A DNA stretch of 23,873 nt, taken from the NCBI GenBank assembly GCA_003538975.1, contig DPQQ01000010.1:406671-430543 (forward strand), given 5' to 3'. Positions 15,221 to 23,275 of the stretch are shown one piece after another. Every line of letters begins with the position of its first letter. The first letter of the stretch is position 1. The notes beneath the pieces were generated by a model. It worked only from the letters and a program-made list of their open reading frames with translations. It was not told where the DNA came from and searched no databases. The position numbers were made by a program, and so were the translations under genes. Source of the stretch: Clostridiales bacterium. Lineage in GTDB: Bacteria; Bacillota; Clostridia; Christensenellales; Borkfalkiaceae.

Positions 15221-15247
15221 AAAAACGGCGTTTATTCAAAAACGCCG
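15221..15247 (-). terminator. Intrinsic terminator after the flavin reductase gene
   Basis: On the minus strand CGGCGTTT (15247-15240) pairs with AAACGCCG (15233-15226) across a 6-base loop, followed by TTTTT and an AT-rich tail. It begins 7 bases after the stop codon and closes the asp23-nusB-folD-ispA-flavin reductase transcript. Confidence 0.88.
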
Positions 15248-15253
15248 CAAGAA

Positions 15254-15772
15254 TTATTCGCTTTTTAATATTTTTACTATCCGTCCGATATATTCGGTAT
15301 GGAAATCTTTATTTTTATAATTGTCTTCGATAATTGTTTTATCTATAAAACCGTCTTCCGTAATTTCGGCTGTATAAATCTTTTTGCATATAAAAACAAG
15401 CTTCGCTTCGTTAAAATATACCGTATTATCTGAAAACACGGGAGTAAGCGACGTGTTTTTCACTTTATCGCCTTCTTTACCCGAATGTGAGCCGAGATAC
15501 GCAAGATCTTTTTTATAGTCGTTACCGAAATACGAAAGCGAAAAATATTCTTCGCTGTCCATAAATTTTTTTGTATATCTTTGCGGCCTGACGTAAACGA
15601 TCGCGGTAGGCATCCCCCAATTATTTCCCCAGAGCGAACCGAAATGTCCCCATGATACCGTCATCGTATTGTACGCTTTTTCGGTTTTCCCGGATGATAA
15701 AAGCATCCAGCCTTCATTTAAATAAGTAAAAGGATTAAAATCGAGTTTTTTATAATCAATTTCTTTGAACAT
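15254..15772 (-). CDS. Flavin reductase / flavoredoxin-like protein (FMN-binding split barrel)
   Basis: A 172-residue protein of the flavin reductase-like split-barrel family. The strand pair around NEGWMLLSSG, then YNTMTVSWGHFGSLWG and PTAIVYVRPQRYTKKFMD (residues about 18-70), is the typical FMN-binding face. YFSLSYFG and DLAYLGSHSGKEGDK follow. Such proteins bind FMN and act as flavin reductases or small electron carriers in anaerobes; the true partner is unknown. The ribosome binding site AAAAGGCGG is strong. It sits 41 bases after ispA, where dxs and tlyA are often found in relatives, and ends just before a terminator. Nothing in the neighbours indicates its substrate. Confidence 0.82.
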   Translation of the reverse strand: MFKEIDYKKLDFNPFTYLNEGWMLLSSGKTEKAYNTMTVSWGHFGSLWGNNWGMPTAIVYVRPQRYTKKFMDSEEYFSLSYFGNDYKKDLAYLGSHSGKEGDKVKNTSLTPVFSDNTVYFNEAKLVFICKKIYTAEITEDGFIDKTIIEDNYKNKDFHTEYIGRIVKILKSE

Positions 15773-15813
15773 AATCCGCCTTTTAATAAATTATATTTTT
15801 TTTAATAATATAA

Positions 15814-16677
15814 TTATTTTTTTCTGTTATAAATATAATCGGTTGCTTCGGATAATAAATCGAAGCCCGGCAAAAAATTCAATATTTTTTTACAATCGGT
15901 ATATATTTTATTATCCAAAATTTTTGTTTCTTCAATACCGATTTTATTTATAAAGGTATTTTTATCTCCGTCTTTTTTTACGTCTTTCCCGATTATTAAA
16001 GGATCGCCTTCATAGTCCAGTATGTCGTCAGAAATCTGGAAGAATTCACCGAGTTTTTTAGAATATTCTTTAAGTTTTTCTGTATTTTTATACGAAACAA
16101 GCAGCGCGGGAGTAATGACCGCCGCCGATATAAGAGCCGACGTTTTGTTGTCTATAATTGAATAAATCCCGTTTATTCCTTCTTCTTCCGCACCGAAAAT
16201 ATCGTAAACCTGCCCTTTTATCATTCCGTTTACGCCGGCGCATTCCGCAATGAAGCTTTTAGCTTTTTCGCTTCCGATAAAATCGTCTTTTATTGAAAAT
16301 AAAACTTCATACGCCAGATTAAGAAGCGCGTCGCCCGTCAGAACAGCCATCGCTTCGCCGAACTTTTTGTGCGAAGTAAGTTTTCCTCTTCTGTAATCGT
16401 CGTTATCCATCGCCGGAAGGTCGTCGTGTATAAGCGAATAATTATGGATAAGCTCGACTGCGAGCGCATATTTAAGAACAGAATCCTTAGTTAATCCCAG
16501 AGCTTCGGCAACCGTAAACAAAAGAGCCGGACGCAGTCTTTTTCCACCCGAAAAGAAAGAATACTTCATCGACGCGAGAAGATTATTCGGGCAACTTGTA
16601 AGCGAACCGAAAAACTTTTCGGCTTTTAAATCGAAATATTCGGAATATTCTTTTAATTTTAAGCCGAAATCTGACAT
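15814..16677 (-). CDS. ispA: Geranyl/farnesyl diphosphate synthase
   Basis: This prenyltransferase condenses IPP with DMAPP and GPP to give C15 (or related) diphosphates for bactoprenol and quinone chains. GGKRLRP is at residues 44-50. The first Asp-rich motif DDLPAMD is at 85-91 and the second, DDILD, at 217-221. The position relative to the first DDxxD motif resembles short-chain (FPP) synthases. The length of 287 is normal. The ribosome binding site AGAGGAAG is clear. It follows folD by 26 bases; xseA and xseB, which often lie between nusB/folD and ispA, are absent, as is dxs downstream. Chain length is inferred. Confidence 0.94.
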   Translation of the reverse strand: MSDFGLKLKEYSEYFDLKAEKFFGSLTSCPNNLLASMKYSFFSGGKRLRPALLFTVAEALGLTKDSVLKYALAVELIHNYSLIHDDLPAMDNDDYRRGKLTSHKKFGEAMAVLTGDALLNLAYEVLFSIKDDFIGSEKAKSFIAECAGVNGMIKGQVYDIFGAEEEGINGIYSIIDNKTSALISAAVITPALLVSYKNTEKLKEYSKKLGEFFQISDDILDYEGDPLIIGKDVKKDGDKNTFINKIGIEETKILDNKIYTDCKKILNFLPGFDLLSEATDYIYNRKK

Positions 16678-16703
16678 AAATCTTCCTCTTTTGTTTTTAG
16701 CTA

Positions 16704-17561
16704 TTATTCCGTCTTTTCCGCTCGTGCGGCGGCAAGATAATAAGTATTACTCATAAGCATAGCTATCGTCATGGGACCGACTCCCCCGGGAACAGGAGTT
16801 ATGTACGAAGCCTTTTCTTTAACCGCTTCGAAGTCCACGTCCCCTACGAGTTGGCCGTTCACTCTGTTTATCCCGACGTCAATAACGACAGCGTTCTCTT
16901 TAACCATGTCCGCCGTGACGAATTCGGGCTTGCCGATGGCGACAACAAGAATATCCGCGTCTTTTGTTACTTCTTTTAAGTTAACCGTCTTACTGTGGCA
17001 CACCGTTATCGTCGAATGGGCGTTCAGTAAAAGCGCAGCCATAGGTTTGCCGACGATATTGCTTCTTCCGATTATAACGGCGCGTTTGCCGGCGGGATTT
17101 ATTTTATAAAACTTCAATAGTTCCATTATGCCGGCGGGGGTACACGAAACAACGCTTTTTTTGTTCTGGAAAAGTCTTCCTATATTTGCGTCGGAAAATC
17201 CGTCCGCATCTTTTTCGTCAGGGATAAGCTTTAATATTCTTTCCTGATTTATATGCTTCGGGAGCGGCAACTGAACGAGTATTCCGTCTACGGAATTATC
17301 GTCCGCAAGCTTTTTTACGAGAGCCGCGACTTCTTCTTCCGGACTTTCTTCCGGCAAAACATAAGTTTCGGAAACTATTCCGACGTATTCGCAAGCCTTC
17401 ATTTTATTTTTTACGTAGACTTTAGAAGCGTGATCTTCACCTACTAAAACAACGGCAAGGAAAATATCCTTACCGTAGCGCGTTTTATATTCGTTTACTC
17501 TTTCTTTAATATCGTCCTTGATAAAAGCCGATACCTTTTTTCCGTCGATTATTTCGTACAT
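16704..17561 (-). CDS. folD: Bifunctional methylene-THF dehydrogenase/cyclohydrolase FolD
   Basis: FolD converts 5,10-methylene-THF through methenyl-THF to 10-formyl-THF, the donor used by Fmt, using NADP+. The catalytic Tyr and Lys lie in Y49-V-K-N-K53. VDGILVQLPLP is at 91-101. The Rossmann motif GRSNIVGKPMA is near 164-174, and PVPGGVGPMT lies near the C-terminus. The family DGFHP segment reads DGFSD here, a mild deviation. The length of 285 is normal. The start overlaps the end of nusB by 13 bases, which points to translational coupling. Confidence 0.96.
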   Translation of the reverse strand: MYEIIDGKKVSAFIKDDIKERVNEYKTRYGKDIFLAVVLVGEDHASKVYVKNKMKACEYVGIVSETYVLPEESPEEEVAALVKKLADDNSVDGILVQLPLPKHINQERILKLIPDEKDADGFSDANIGRLFQNKKSVVSCTPAGIMELLKFYKINPAGKRAVIIGRSNIVGKPMAALLLNAHSTITVCHSKTVNLKEVTKDADILVVAIGKPEFVTADMVKENAVVIDVGINRVNGQLVGDVDFEAVKEKASYITPVPGGVGPMTIAMLMSNTYYLAAARAEKTE

Positions 17562-17950
17562 TTCAGATCCGCCGCATATTTTGCGAGAACTCCGTTAACA
17601 AAGTCCACGCTTTTGTCTGTTGAATACGTCCCCGCGAGAACTACCGCTTCGTCAATAACGACGGCAACGGGAGTATCCATATATTTGAGTTCCGCAATCG
17701 CCATTACTAAAAGACATCTGTCCGCATTGTAAATTCTGTCGAGTTTGTAGCCGACTACGAGCGATTCTATTTCTTTAAGGATTTCGTCGTTATGCGAAAT
17801 TACCGTTTTTAAAAGTTTGTCGGCAAAAATTTTGCTGTCGCCTTTAAGTTTGAACTCTTCGCATAAAGATCTGTAAAGAGCGGGATCTTCCCCGTTGAAA
17901 TTACGTGAAAAAATATACTTAAAAACTACTTCTCTTGCTGCGCTTCTCAT
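17549..17950 (-). CDS. nusB: Transcription antitermination protein NusB
   Basis: NusB binds NusE (S10) and boxA RNA to form the antitermination complex on rRNA operons. The 133-residue all-helical protein begins RSAAREVVFKYIFSRNF, matching the RR-x-ARE-x-A-x-Q-x-LY start of the family. It ends with the conserved VDFVNGVLAKYA segment. The ATGA overlap with asp23 (4 bases) and the 13-base overlap with folD show a tightly coupled unit. No oddities. Confidence 0.94.
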   Translation of the reverse strand: MRSAAREVVFKYIFSRNFNGEDPALYRSLCEEFKLKGDSKIFADKLLKTVISHNDEILKEIESLVVGYKLDRIYNADRCLLVMAIAELKYMDTPVAVVIDEAVVLAGTYSTDKSVDFVNGVLAKYAADLKCTK

Positions 17951-18291
17951 AATTTGTCCTTTTCCGAAGTATCGTCGAAGAATACGTCTTTTACATTTAC
18001 GTTAACCGTGTTTATTTTATATTCGGTCATAGCTTCGACGTTATGTTTTATCGAATCCTGAATTTTATAGGCTATTTCGGAAACGGATAAATTATAATTT
18101 ATCTTCACGTCGACGTCGATTATAAGTCCGTCTTTATCGAAAACGTACGAAATAGGCTTCTTCGAAGGATAAATGGCTACCCCGTCGGCTTCGTCAACCG
18201 CAAAGGTTATGATATTCGTTAAAATTTCGCTTCCGTAACAAATCGTCCCTTCGCTTTTTTTAGCGGTGGGCAAATCTCTTTTTCTGCTCAT
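17947..18291 (-). CDS. Asp23/Gls24 family protein (YqhY-like)
   Basis: A 114-residue Asp23/Gls24 (DUF322) protein. The core GTICYGSEILTNIITFAVDEADGV is shared with alkaline-shock and envelope-stress proteins, and VDVKINYNLSVSEIAYKIQDSIKHNVE is the second conserved block. In Firmicutes the copy beside nusB (YqhY in B. subtilis) is linked to fatty-acid synthesis and lies next to accBC; those genes are missing here. There is no membrane segment, so it is probably cytoplasmic. The ribosome binding site GAGAGGT is strong. It is first in the asp23-nusB-folD-ispA unit. Confidence 0.88.
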   Translation of the reverse strand: MSRKRDLPTAKKSEGTICYGSEILTNIITFAVDEADGVAIYPSKKPISYVFDKDGLIIDVDVKINYNLSVSEIAYKIQDSIKHNVEAMTEYKINTVNVNVKDVFFDDTSEKDKL

Positions 18292-18332
18292 TCGGTTTAC
18301 CTCTCGCGAATAAAAATCGCAATTTATCGGGC

Positions 18333-18362
18333 AAAACGCCGTAATAGTCGGTTACGGCGTTT
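18333..18362 (-). terminator. Hairpin between spoIIIAH and asp23
   Basis: On the minus strand AAACGCCGTAA (18362-18352) pairs perfectly with TTACGGCGTTT (18344-18334) around a 7-base loop. Only four T residues follow the stem, so it is either a modest terminator for spoIIIA or a 5'-end hairpin of the asp23 mRNA. Confidence 0.65.
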
Positions 18363-18373
18363 AACTTATTTTT

Positions 18374-18382
18374 ATTTTAGCA
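18374..18382 (-). promoter_or_regulatory. Possible extended -10 promoter of asp23 operon
   Basis: The minus strand reads TGCTAAAAT (18382-18374), an extended -10 element. The expected -35 position (18402-18397) reads TATGCA, a poor match. If real, the transcript would begin a few bases before the hairpin at 18333-18362. Confidence 0.35.
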
Positions 18383-18409
18383 CAAAAAACCGAATTTGCA
18401 TAGCGAATT

Positions 18410-18889
18410 TTAAACAATGGGAATAATCTTTACGTTTTCCGGCGACGCGATGCCTTCTTCTTCGATAATCGTGTAGATTTTTATTGAATCTTCCGCCGTC
18501 ATCTCGCTTGTTTTGGCTACTACGTTCACATTGTTCGACGTAAGACTTATTATGACGACCACGTCTTCAAAGCCGTACGCTTTTATAAGACTTTCGAGAA
18601 GCATTTCTTTTTCGGTGATTTCGGTAAGACTCAATTTAAGCTTGGTTGCGTCGCTTTTTTCTTCCTGTGTTGCGGACTCGGACGAAAGTATGTCTTCGAT
18701 CTGTAAAAGCTCTTCGTTGCGGGACGAACTTCTTCTCGTTCTGTACTGTGTAAAATAGTTTGCCGAAGCCGATACGTCTACGGCGTTGTCTTTTGCGGCT
18801 TTAGTCGTAAAAACGTAGTTTACGACGGCTGTCGCCACTAAAAGTATCATCATGCACGATAAAATTAAAATCTTCTTCTTTTTGCTCAT
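18410..18889 (-). CDS. spoIIIAH: Stage III sporulation protein AH
   Basis: SpoIIIAH sits in the mother-cell membrane and binds forespore SpoIIQ across the intermembrane space, forming part of the feeding-tube channel. One membrane helix spans about residues 6-27. A charged, coiled region contains RRSSSRNEELLQIEDIL (about 53-69). The C-terminal ring-building (YscJ/FliF-like) domain includes YGFEDVVVIISLTSNNVNVV. At 159 residues it is shorter than the B. subtilis protein (about 218), mostly in the linker. The ribosome binding site AAGGAG is strong. It is the last gene of the spoIIIA operon. Confidence 0.92.
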   Translation of the reverse strand: MSKKKKILILSCMMILLVATAVVNYVFTTKAAKDNAVDVSASANYFTQYRTRRSSSRNEELLQIEDILSSESATQEEKSDATKLKLSLTEITEKEMLLESLIKAYGFEDVVVIISLTSNNVNVVAKTSEMTAEDSIKIYTIIEEEGIASPENVKIIPIV

Positions 18890-18929
18890 TTTTTGCTTCT
18901 CCTTGCTTTTTTGTTTTTATAATGCCGGC

Positions 18930-19400
18930 TTATTTACCGGGCAATATTTCGATTTTACTTTCCGGAACGTTCAGAATAGCTTTAGTCGCTTCTAAAACTC
19001 TGTGGTACACTCCGTAATTAAGAGCCCCTTCACATACGATAAGGACTCCCGTTATTTCGGGATATTTTTCGTTTGTTTTTACAGCTTCGCCGTTTATAAG
19101 ATACGGCGTTTCGGTCTTTTCCCCTTTTGAGTTTGTAACCGTTGTAAAAGCAATTTCGTACTCCGTTTCGGAAGAGACCGTTATCATAACGCTTACCTTT
19201 CCCGCGTCTTTTATATCGGACAGTATCGGCGAAAGTTTCGCTTCGAGATATTCGGGATACGACATTATTTTATTCGACGTTTCGGCGGTTTTTTTATTTC
19301 CGAACAGTAAAGATAATATTACGAGAAGTATCGTGATTAAGATAAGCGCGGCAATGTAAACCGTTTTTTTATTTTTAAAAAACATTGTATTTTTTTTCAC
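18930..19400 (-). CDS. spoIIIAG: Stage III sporulation protein AG
   Basis: SpoIIIAG forms a large ring in the intermembrane space, part of the mother-cell to forespore channel. One membrane helix lies at about residues 12-30. The ring-building domain contains YPEYLEAKLSPILSDIKDAGKVSVMITV and ends GVLIVCEGA...VLEATKAILNVPESKIEILPGK, typical of the family. The 156-residue protein is short compared with B. subtilis (about 229). The start is GTG at 19400, behind AAGGAGCGGAATTT. An ATG five codons later has no ribosome binding site. Confidence 0.93.
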   Translation of the reverse strand: MKKNTMFFKNKKTVYIAALILITILLVILSLLFGNKKTAETSNKIMSYPEYLEAKLSPILSDIKDAGKVSVMITVSSETEYEIAFTTVTNSKGEKTETPYLINGEAVKTNEKYPEITGVLIVCEGALNYGVYHRVLEATKAILNVPESKIEILPGK

Positions 19401-19420
19401 AAATTCCGCTCCTTATCTTT

Positions 19421-19891
19421 CTACTCGTCACAAGTAATTTCGGTTTCGGCTCCCGTAAAAACAGAATTTATCGTTTTTTCGATTTCTAATTTATCTATAT
19501 GCGGGTTGTCCTTATTTATAACGCAATTTTTCAGGTTTAAAACGACTTTTTTATAAATAATTTTATTCTCAGTTTCGTATTCGACATATATCGCGTCATA
19601 GTCCGCTTCGATACCGTAATTTTTAAGTTTTTCGATCAGGACATATTTATCGAGTTCGACTTGCTTTAAAAACGTTTTGTCTAAAAAGTCGGTCTGAATT
19701 GTAATATTTTCGGCATCAAAACACGAAAACAGTCCGTTTTTAATAAGATTTTTAATCGGAAACAACAGATAAACGGTTAAAGTAAGCGCTGCGGCATGCC
19801 GCATAGTCTTTTTCATTTTTCCTTCCGGTAAAAGCTTTTCCAAAATCGAAAACGCCGTTACTCCGACGAATATCAGATAGTATATTCCCAT
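19421..19891 (-). CDS. spoIIIAF: Stage III sporulation protein AF
   Basis: SpoIIIAF has two N-terminal membrane helices (about residues 2-18 and 32-48) and a soluble ring-building domain from about 65 onward, containing YGIEADYDAIYVEYE. It is part of the SpoIIIA secretion-like complex. The length is 156 residues against about 206 in B. subtilis. It has a good ribosome binding site, AAGGTGAAAA, 14 bases after spoIIIAE. Identification rests on topology, domain pattern and position. Confidence 0.88.
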   Translation of the reverse strand: MGIYYLIFVGVTAFSILEKLLPEGKMKKTMRHAAALTLTVYLLFPIKNLIKNGLFSCFDAENITIQTDFLDKTFLKQVELDKYVLIEKLKNYGIEADYDAIYVEYETENKIIYKKVVLNLKNCVINKDNPHIDKLEIEKTINSVFTGAETEITCDE

Positions 19892-19905
19892 TTTTCACCT
19901 TATTT

Positions 19906-21195
19906 TTATACAAAAACATTGCTTGCAGTCGTTATCAAAAGGAATATCGTTATAAAAAAAGCAACTCCGACCGACAGCATCGTCACGGTAATAAGCGTTA
20001 ACGTTTTAGCGATTCCGCCTAAAAAATTCGCGAGTTTTTTATCCGAAATAATACCTATTATTCCGCCTGTAAGCTTAAAAAGCAGCGTTATTACCGCTAT
20101 TTTAAATAACGGCACCGCAATTATAATCATAATGAGAACAAGCGTTCCGAGTCCTACCGCGTTTTTTATCAGTACGCTCGCATATACGATGAGCTCCATT
20201 CCGCCCGAAATATATCCGCCGATTATCGGAACGGAATTTGTTACGGCGTATTTTGTGGCTTTTAATGTTATCCCGTCGTAGCTCGCCCCCGCAATTCCGT
20301 TTATGCTCAGAAAGATTGAAAATATGCCGAATACAAGTCCCAATATCCATTTTACGAGCGAATTGTAAAACGAAATTATCCCGCAAAATTTACCGTCGCC
20401 GGACACAGCTTCGGATAAATTGAGTATTAAAACGGCTTTTATTATCGGAAGCAACAGCCCGCATGAAACGGACGAAATTATTTCGGAAAACACCGAGACT
20501 ACGGGCTTATATACGCTTGCCGAAAGATTGCCCCCGCCCGCTATAAGCAAAGTAAGTATTATCGGAGATGAAACACCCAGAAGCTCGTCCGCGGAACCTA
20601 AAGAATTTTCTGCAATTCCGAACACGATATCCGCTATACCTAAAACAATGACCGAAAAAAAGCACGAAGCGGTAAGCCGTAAAATCTCATTTACACCGTT
20701 ATCATCGGACATATCCGATAAAATTCCGATAATGAAGGCGATTATTATAAGAGAAATAAAAGTAGGCGCGAGAGTTTTTATAGGACTTAATATCAAACCC
20801 GAAACGTACGATAAAAAACCTTCGTACCCAAAGGACGGCTTGCCCGAAACAATGGCGTTTATGAAGCTTTTTATATCGAAAAGATCGGAATTTACATTGC
20901 ATTTTACAAAATCTTCCAGACCTTTTATATCGAGATCTTTAAGCTCCTCTTTTATTATATCCGGCAAAGAAGCTTCCGCAGAATCGTCGCCGCTCGAAAA
21001 AAAATAATCATCGTAGAAAGTACTGTTTTCAGTTTTTTCAGATGTTTTGTAAAATGTTTTCGGATTAAAATCATATAAAACGATAAACGAAATTGCAATT
21101 ATAAAAAATTTCGCAATCGTTTTCAATAACCGATTTTTTTTATCGTTTTTTATAAATAACGGTTTTATTCCGGCGGAAAAAAAATTTGATTTCAT
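19906..21195 (-). CDS. spoIIIAE: Stage III sporulation protein AE
   Basis: This is the large polytopic membrane protein of the SpoIIIA complex, proposed as a membrane component of the channel. After one N-terminal helix (about 27-43) comes an extracytoplasmic stretch containing LKDLDIKGLEDFVKCNVN. Six to eight further hydrophobic segments follow, including LNLSEAVSGDGKFCGIIS and GGYISGGMELIVYASVLIKNAVGLG, both typical of the family. The length of 429 is normal. The ATG has no ribosome binding site and lies 14 bases after spoIIIAD, so translation is probably coupled. Confidence 0.94.
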   Translation of the reverse strand: MKSNFFSAGIKPLFIKNDKKNRLLKTIAKFFIIAISFIVLYDFNPKTFYKTSEKTENSTFYDDYFFSSGDDSAEASLPDIIKEELKDLDIKGLEDFVKCNVNSDLFDIKSFINAIVSGKPSFGYEGFLSYVSGLILSPIKTLAPTFISLIIIAFIIGILSDMSDDNGVNEILRLTASCFFSVIVLGIADIVFGIAENSLGSADELLGVSSPIILTLLIAGGGNLSASVYKPVVSVFSEIISSVSCGLLLPIIKAVLILNLSEAVSGDGKFCGIISFYNSLVKWILGLVFGIFSIFLSINGIAGASYDGITLKATKYAVTNSVPIIGGYISGGMELIVYASVLIKNAVGLGTLVLIMIIIAVPLFKIAVITLLFKLTGGIIGIISDKKLANFLGGIAKTLTLITVTMLSVGVAFFITIFLLITTASNVFV

Positions 21196-21209
21196 AAAAT
21201 CTAAAAAAA

Positions 21210-21593
21210 TTAAAACGAACAGAATTCGCCCACGAGTTTTATAAGCGACGTTATTGTCGGAATCGTCATCGCGACTACCATTATCTTCCCGGCAAAGACC
21301 GTTTTTTTAGAGAGAGATTCCAGACCGAAATCATTAAGAACCGATGAAGTGAATTCCGTTACGTAACCTATCCCCGCTATTTTGAAAATATTTTTGAATG
21401 ATTCGCCCGAAATTCCCGTTTTTCCGATGGCGTCCTGTAAAAACAGTATGTCCGCCGAAAAATAATCAAAAACCGATACTAAAATTATAATGCCGGAAAC
21501 TATTACAGCTATCGTAAAAAATTCGCCGTTTACGATTCTGACCGTTACGCAAATCATTCCGCAAACAAGCGCCGTAAGAAAAATTTTTATCAT
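21210..21593 (-). CDS. spoIIIAD: Stage III sporulation protein AD
   Basis: A 127-residue, mostly hydrophobic protein with three or four membrane helices. The conserved sequence GESFKNIFKIAGIGYVTEFTSSVLND (about residues 62-89) is family-specific. It resembles SpoIIIAC and is thought to act with it and AE in the mother-cell membrane. The ribosome binding site is GGGGAATT. It follows spoIIIAC by 40 bases. Confidence 0.94.
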   Translation of the reverse strand: MIKIFLTALVCGMICVTVRIVNGEFFTIAVIVSGIIILVSVFDYFSADILFLQDAIGKTGISGESFKNIFKIAGIGYVTEFTSSVLNDFGLESLSKKTVFAGKIMVVAMTIPTITSLIKLVGEFCSF

Positions 21594-21633
21594 AATTCCC
21601 CGTTTTTTGCTTTTAAAAACTTAAATTTTATAT

Positions 21634-21834
21634 CTAAAATCCGAAAATCGACTTTACATTGTTAAAAAAATCCGCAAGAACGTTTGCCGTAAGTCCGAGA
21701 ACCGCAACTATTCCTATTATCCCGACAAATAAGGCAAAATCTTCCCGATCGCTCTTTTTCAAAATTTGCGAAACAACAGTTACAAGTATCCCTATCGCGG
21801 CGATTTTAAATATAAGTTCTATCCCGATATCCAT
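21634..21834 (-). CDS. spoIIIAC: Stage III sporulation protein AC
   Basis: A 66-residue protein with two membrane helices (about 4-22 and 34-55), matching the family length. MDIGIELIFKIAAIGILVTVV and QILKKSDREDFALFVGIIGIV are recognisable family segments, given as separate pieces. It is preceded by a weak GGGA ribosome binding site and by an 81-base gap after spoIIIAB, the largest gap inside the operon. That gap holds no obvious gene or terminator. Confidence 0.94.
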   Translation of the reverse strand: MDIGIELIFKIAAIGILVTVVSQILKKSDREDFALFVGIIGIVAVLGLTANVLADFFNNVKSIFGF

Positions 21835-21915
21835 ATAAATTCCCGTAAAATATCTTCATTTATTCCTATTTAATGCCATAGTGATAGGCGACTTAAATTT
21901 TTTTGCGATTTAATA

Positions 21916-22374
21916 CTATAAAATCAGAATATACAGCAAAATTCCCGATAATATTCCGAGCTTCTGATATAAAATAATGTTATTTTTAAGCTTTTCGGAA
22001 GATTTTTCGTATAATTTATCCGCTTGCAACTTAAAAACAGATATTTTGCCCGATAGCGTAACCGAATCGGTCGCGGATATGCCCGAAAAGAAGTTTTTTA
22101 CCGAATTATATTCTTCAAGACTCAAAAAACGCGGCTTTTTAATTTCATCGTTTTGTAAAAGCTTTACAGAAAGGTTTTTAAAATTTTCGTCCGAACAATT
22201 ATTTATTATTTCTCTTATCGGTTTGTTTGTAAAATCTACTTCGTTTTTTACGGAGAGTAAAAAATTGCAGTATTCGGATAAAAAGTTCTTTTCGTCGTAA
22301 AATTTTAGGAGTAAGATCTTCGCTATAAAAAAGCACGCCGGTATTACAGCCGCTTTAACGATATATTCATTCAT
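21916..22374 (-). CDS. spoIIIAB: Stage III sporulation protein AB
   Basis: A 152-residue protein with an N-terminal helix (about 5-25) and a C-terminal helix (about 137-152). A helical cytosolic domain between them is distantly related to GspF-type secretion proteins. It is thought to anchor the ATPase SpoIIIAA. It is slightly shorter than B. subtilis SpoIIIAB (about 171). No ribosome binding site precedes ATG 22374, 14 bases after spoIIIAA. Identification relies on topology and the unmistakable operon position. Confidence 0.88.
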   Translation of the reverse strand: MNEYIVKAAVIPACFFIAKILLLKFYDEKNFLSEYCNFLLSVKNEVDFTNKPIREIINNCSDENFKNLSVKLLQNDEIKKPRFLSLEEYNSVKNFFSGISATDSVTLSGKISVFKLQADKLYEKSSEKLKNNIILYQKLGILSGILLYILIL

Positions 22375-22388
22375 TGTTTTAATATATT

Positions 22389-23219
22389 TTATAAATTACG
22401 TCTGTCATAAATATAATCAATTTCACCTGCTTTTTTCTCGTTTTTTAAAACAACAAAAAAATCAAAGATTTTTTTTAATATATCGGGTATTTCTTTTTCG
22501 GAACCGGCGTGAATCGTAGCAAAAATCTTAACTCCACCTCGTATTGCTTTTTCGCATGTTTTATAATCCTCTTCTCCGAATAACTCGTCCACCGCAATAA
22601 TGTCAGGAGACAATGTTCTCAACGCGATTTTAAGTCCCGACAGTTTGTCCGAGAATCTTATATAGTCTGCGGAAGTATTTTCCGAAAACAGCTCGCCTCT
22701 TTCGTCAATTACCGAAATATTTTTATAAGAGTAACTTTGTATCAGATCTTTTAGTATCGTCGTCTTACCGAAACCGGGCGGCGATATTATGAGAACGTTT
22801 TCGGGTGTATTCATTTTTTCACGTATTTTTACAGAGCATCCCGGTACGTTTTTCGGAATACGTATAAGTACCGACGTAATATTTTTTATCGTTACGATTT
22901 TATCCGCAAAAACGCATTCGCCCGATACTCCTATCCTTTCGCCGAATCCGGATATCAGATAACCGTTTTTTAATCTCTCGTTATGGGCATATAAAGAATT
23001 TTCGGTTAAATTACTTATTATCTCGTCTATTGTTTCCCTTTTTGCGACTATCCCTTCTGAAGAAAATTTCGAACATCCGCCGGAAGTTAAATACAAATCT
23101 TCGAATTTATATTTGATTTTTATCGGAAAGTTCAATCTCAGTCTTATTTCTTGCAGTTCGTCCGTTTTTAATTTTGAAAGGGCGTTTTTTATTCCTTTGG
23201 GTAAAAAATACAATTTCAT
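22389..23219 (-). CDS. spoIIIAA: Stage III sporulation protein AA (secretion-type ATPase)
   Basis: This is the ATPase of the SpoIIIA complex, related to GspE/VirB11 secretion ATPases. Walker A is SPPGFGKTT at residues 146-154, with Ser in place of the usual first Gly. Walker B IIAVDE is at 207-212. The family hallmarks RLNFPIKI and GFGERIGVSGEC are also present. The length of 276 is a little short (about 307 in B. subtilis). The ATG has no ribosome binding site and stands 18 bases after an imperfect hairpin. Being the first gene, it should have a sigma-E promoter in the 110-base gap, but I found no good match. Confidence 0.94.
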   Translation of the reverse strand: MKLYFLPKGIKNALSKLKTDELQEIRLRLNFPIKIKYKFEDLYLTSGGCSKFSSEGIVAKRETIDEIISNLTENSLYAHNERLKNGYLISGFGERIGVSGECVFADKIVTIKNITSVLIRIPKNVPGCSVKIREKMNTPENVLIISPPGFGKTTILKDLIQSYSYKNISVIDERGELFSENTSADYIRFSDKLSGLKIALRTLSPDIIAVDELFGEEDYKTCEKAIRGGVKIFATIHAGSEKEIPDILKKIFDFFVVLKNEKKAGEIDYIYDRRNL

Positions 23220-23231
23220 ATTAAAAATATA

Positions 23232-23265
23232 TTAAAAAAGACTCTCGTATATTCCCGAAAGTCTT
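23232..23265 (-). terminator. Imperfect hairpin just upstream of spoIIIAA
   Basis: On the minus strand AAGACT-TT-CG (23265-23256) pairs with CG-AG-AGTCTT (23247-23238) with one mismatch, followed by TTTTTT. It looks like a second terminator behind the one at 23282-23309. It lies only 18 bases before the spoIIIAA ATG, so it might instead protect or attenuate the spoIIIA message. Confidence 0.5.
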
Positions 23266-23275
23266 GAAAACTATG

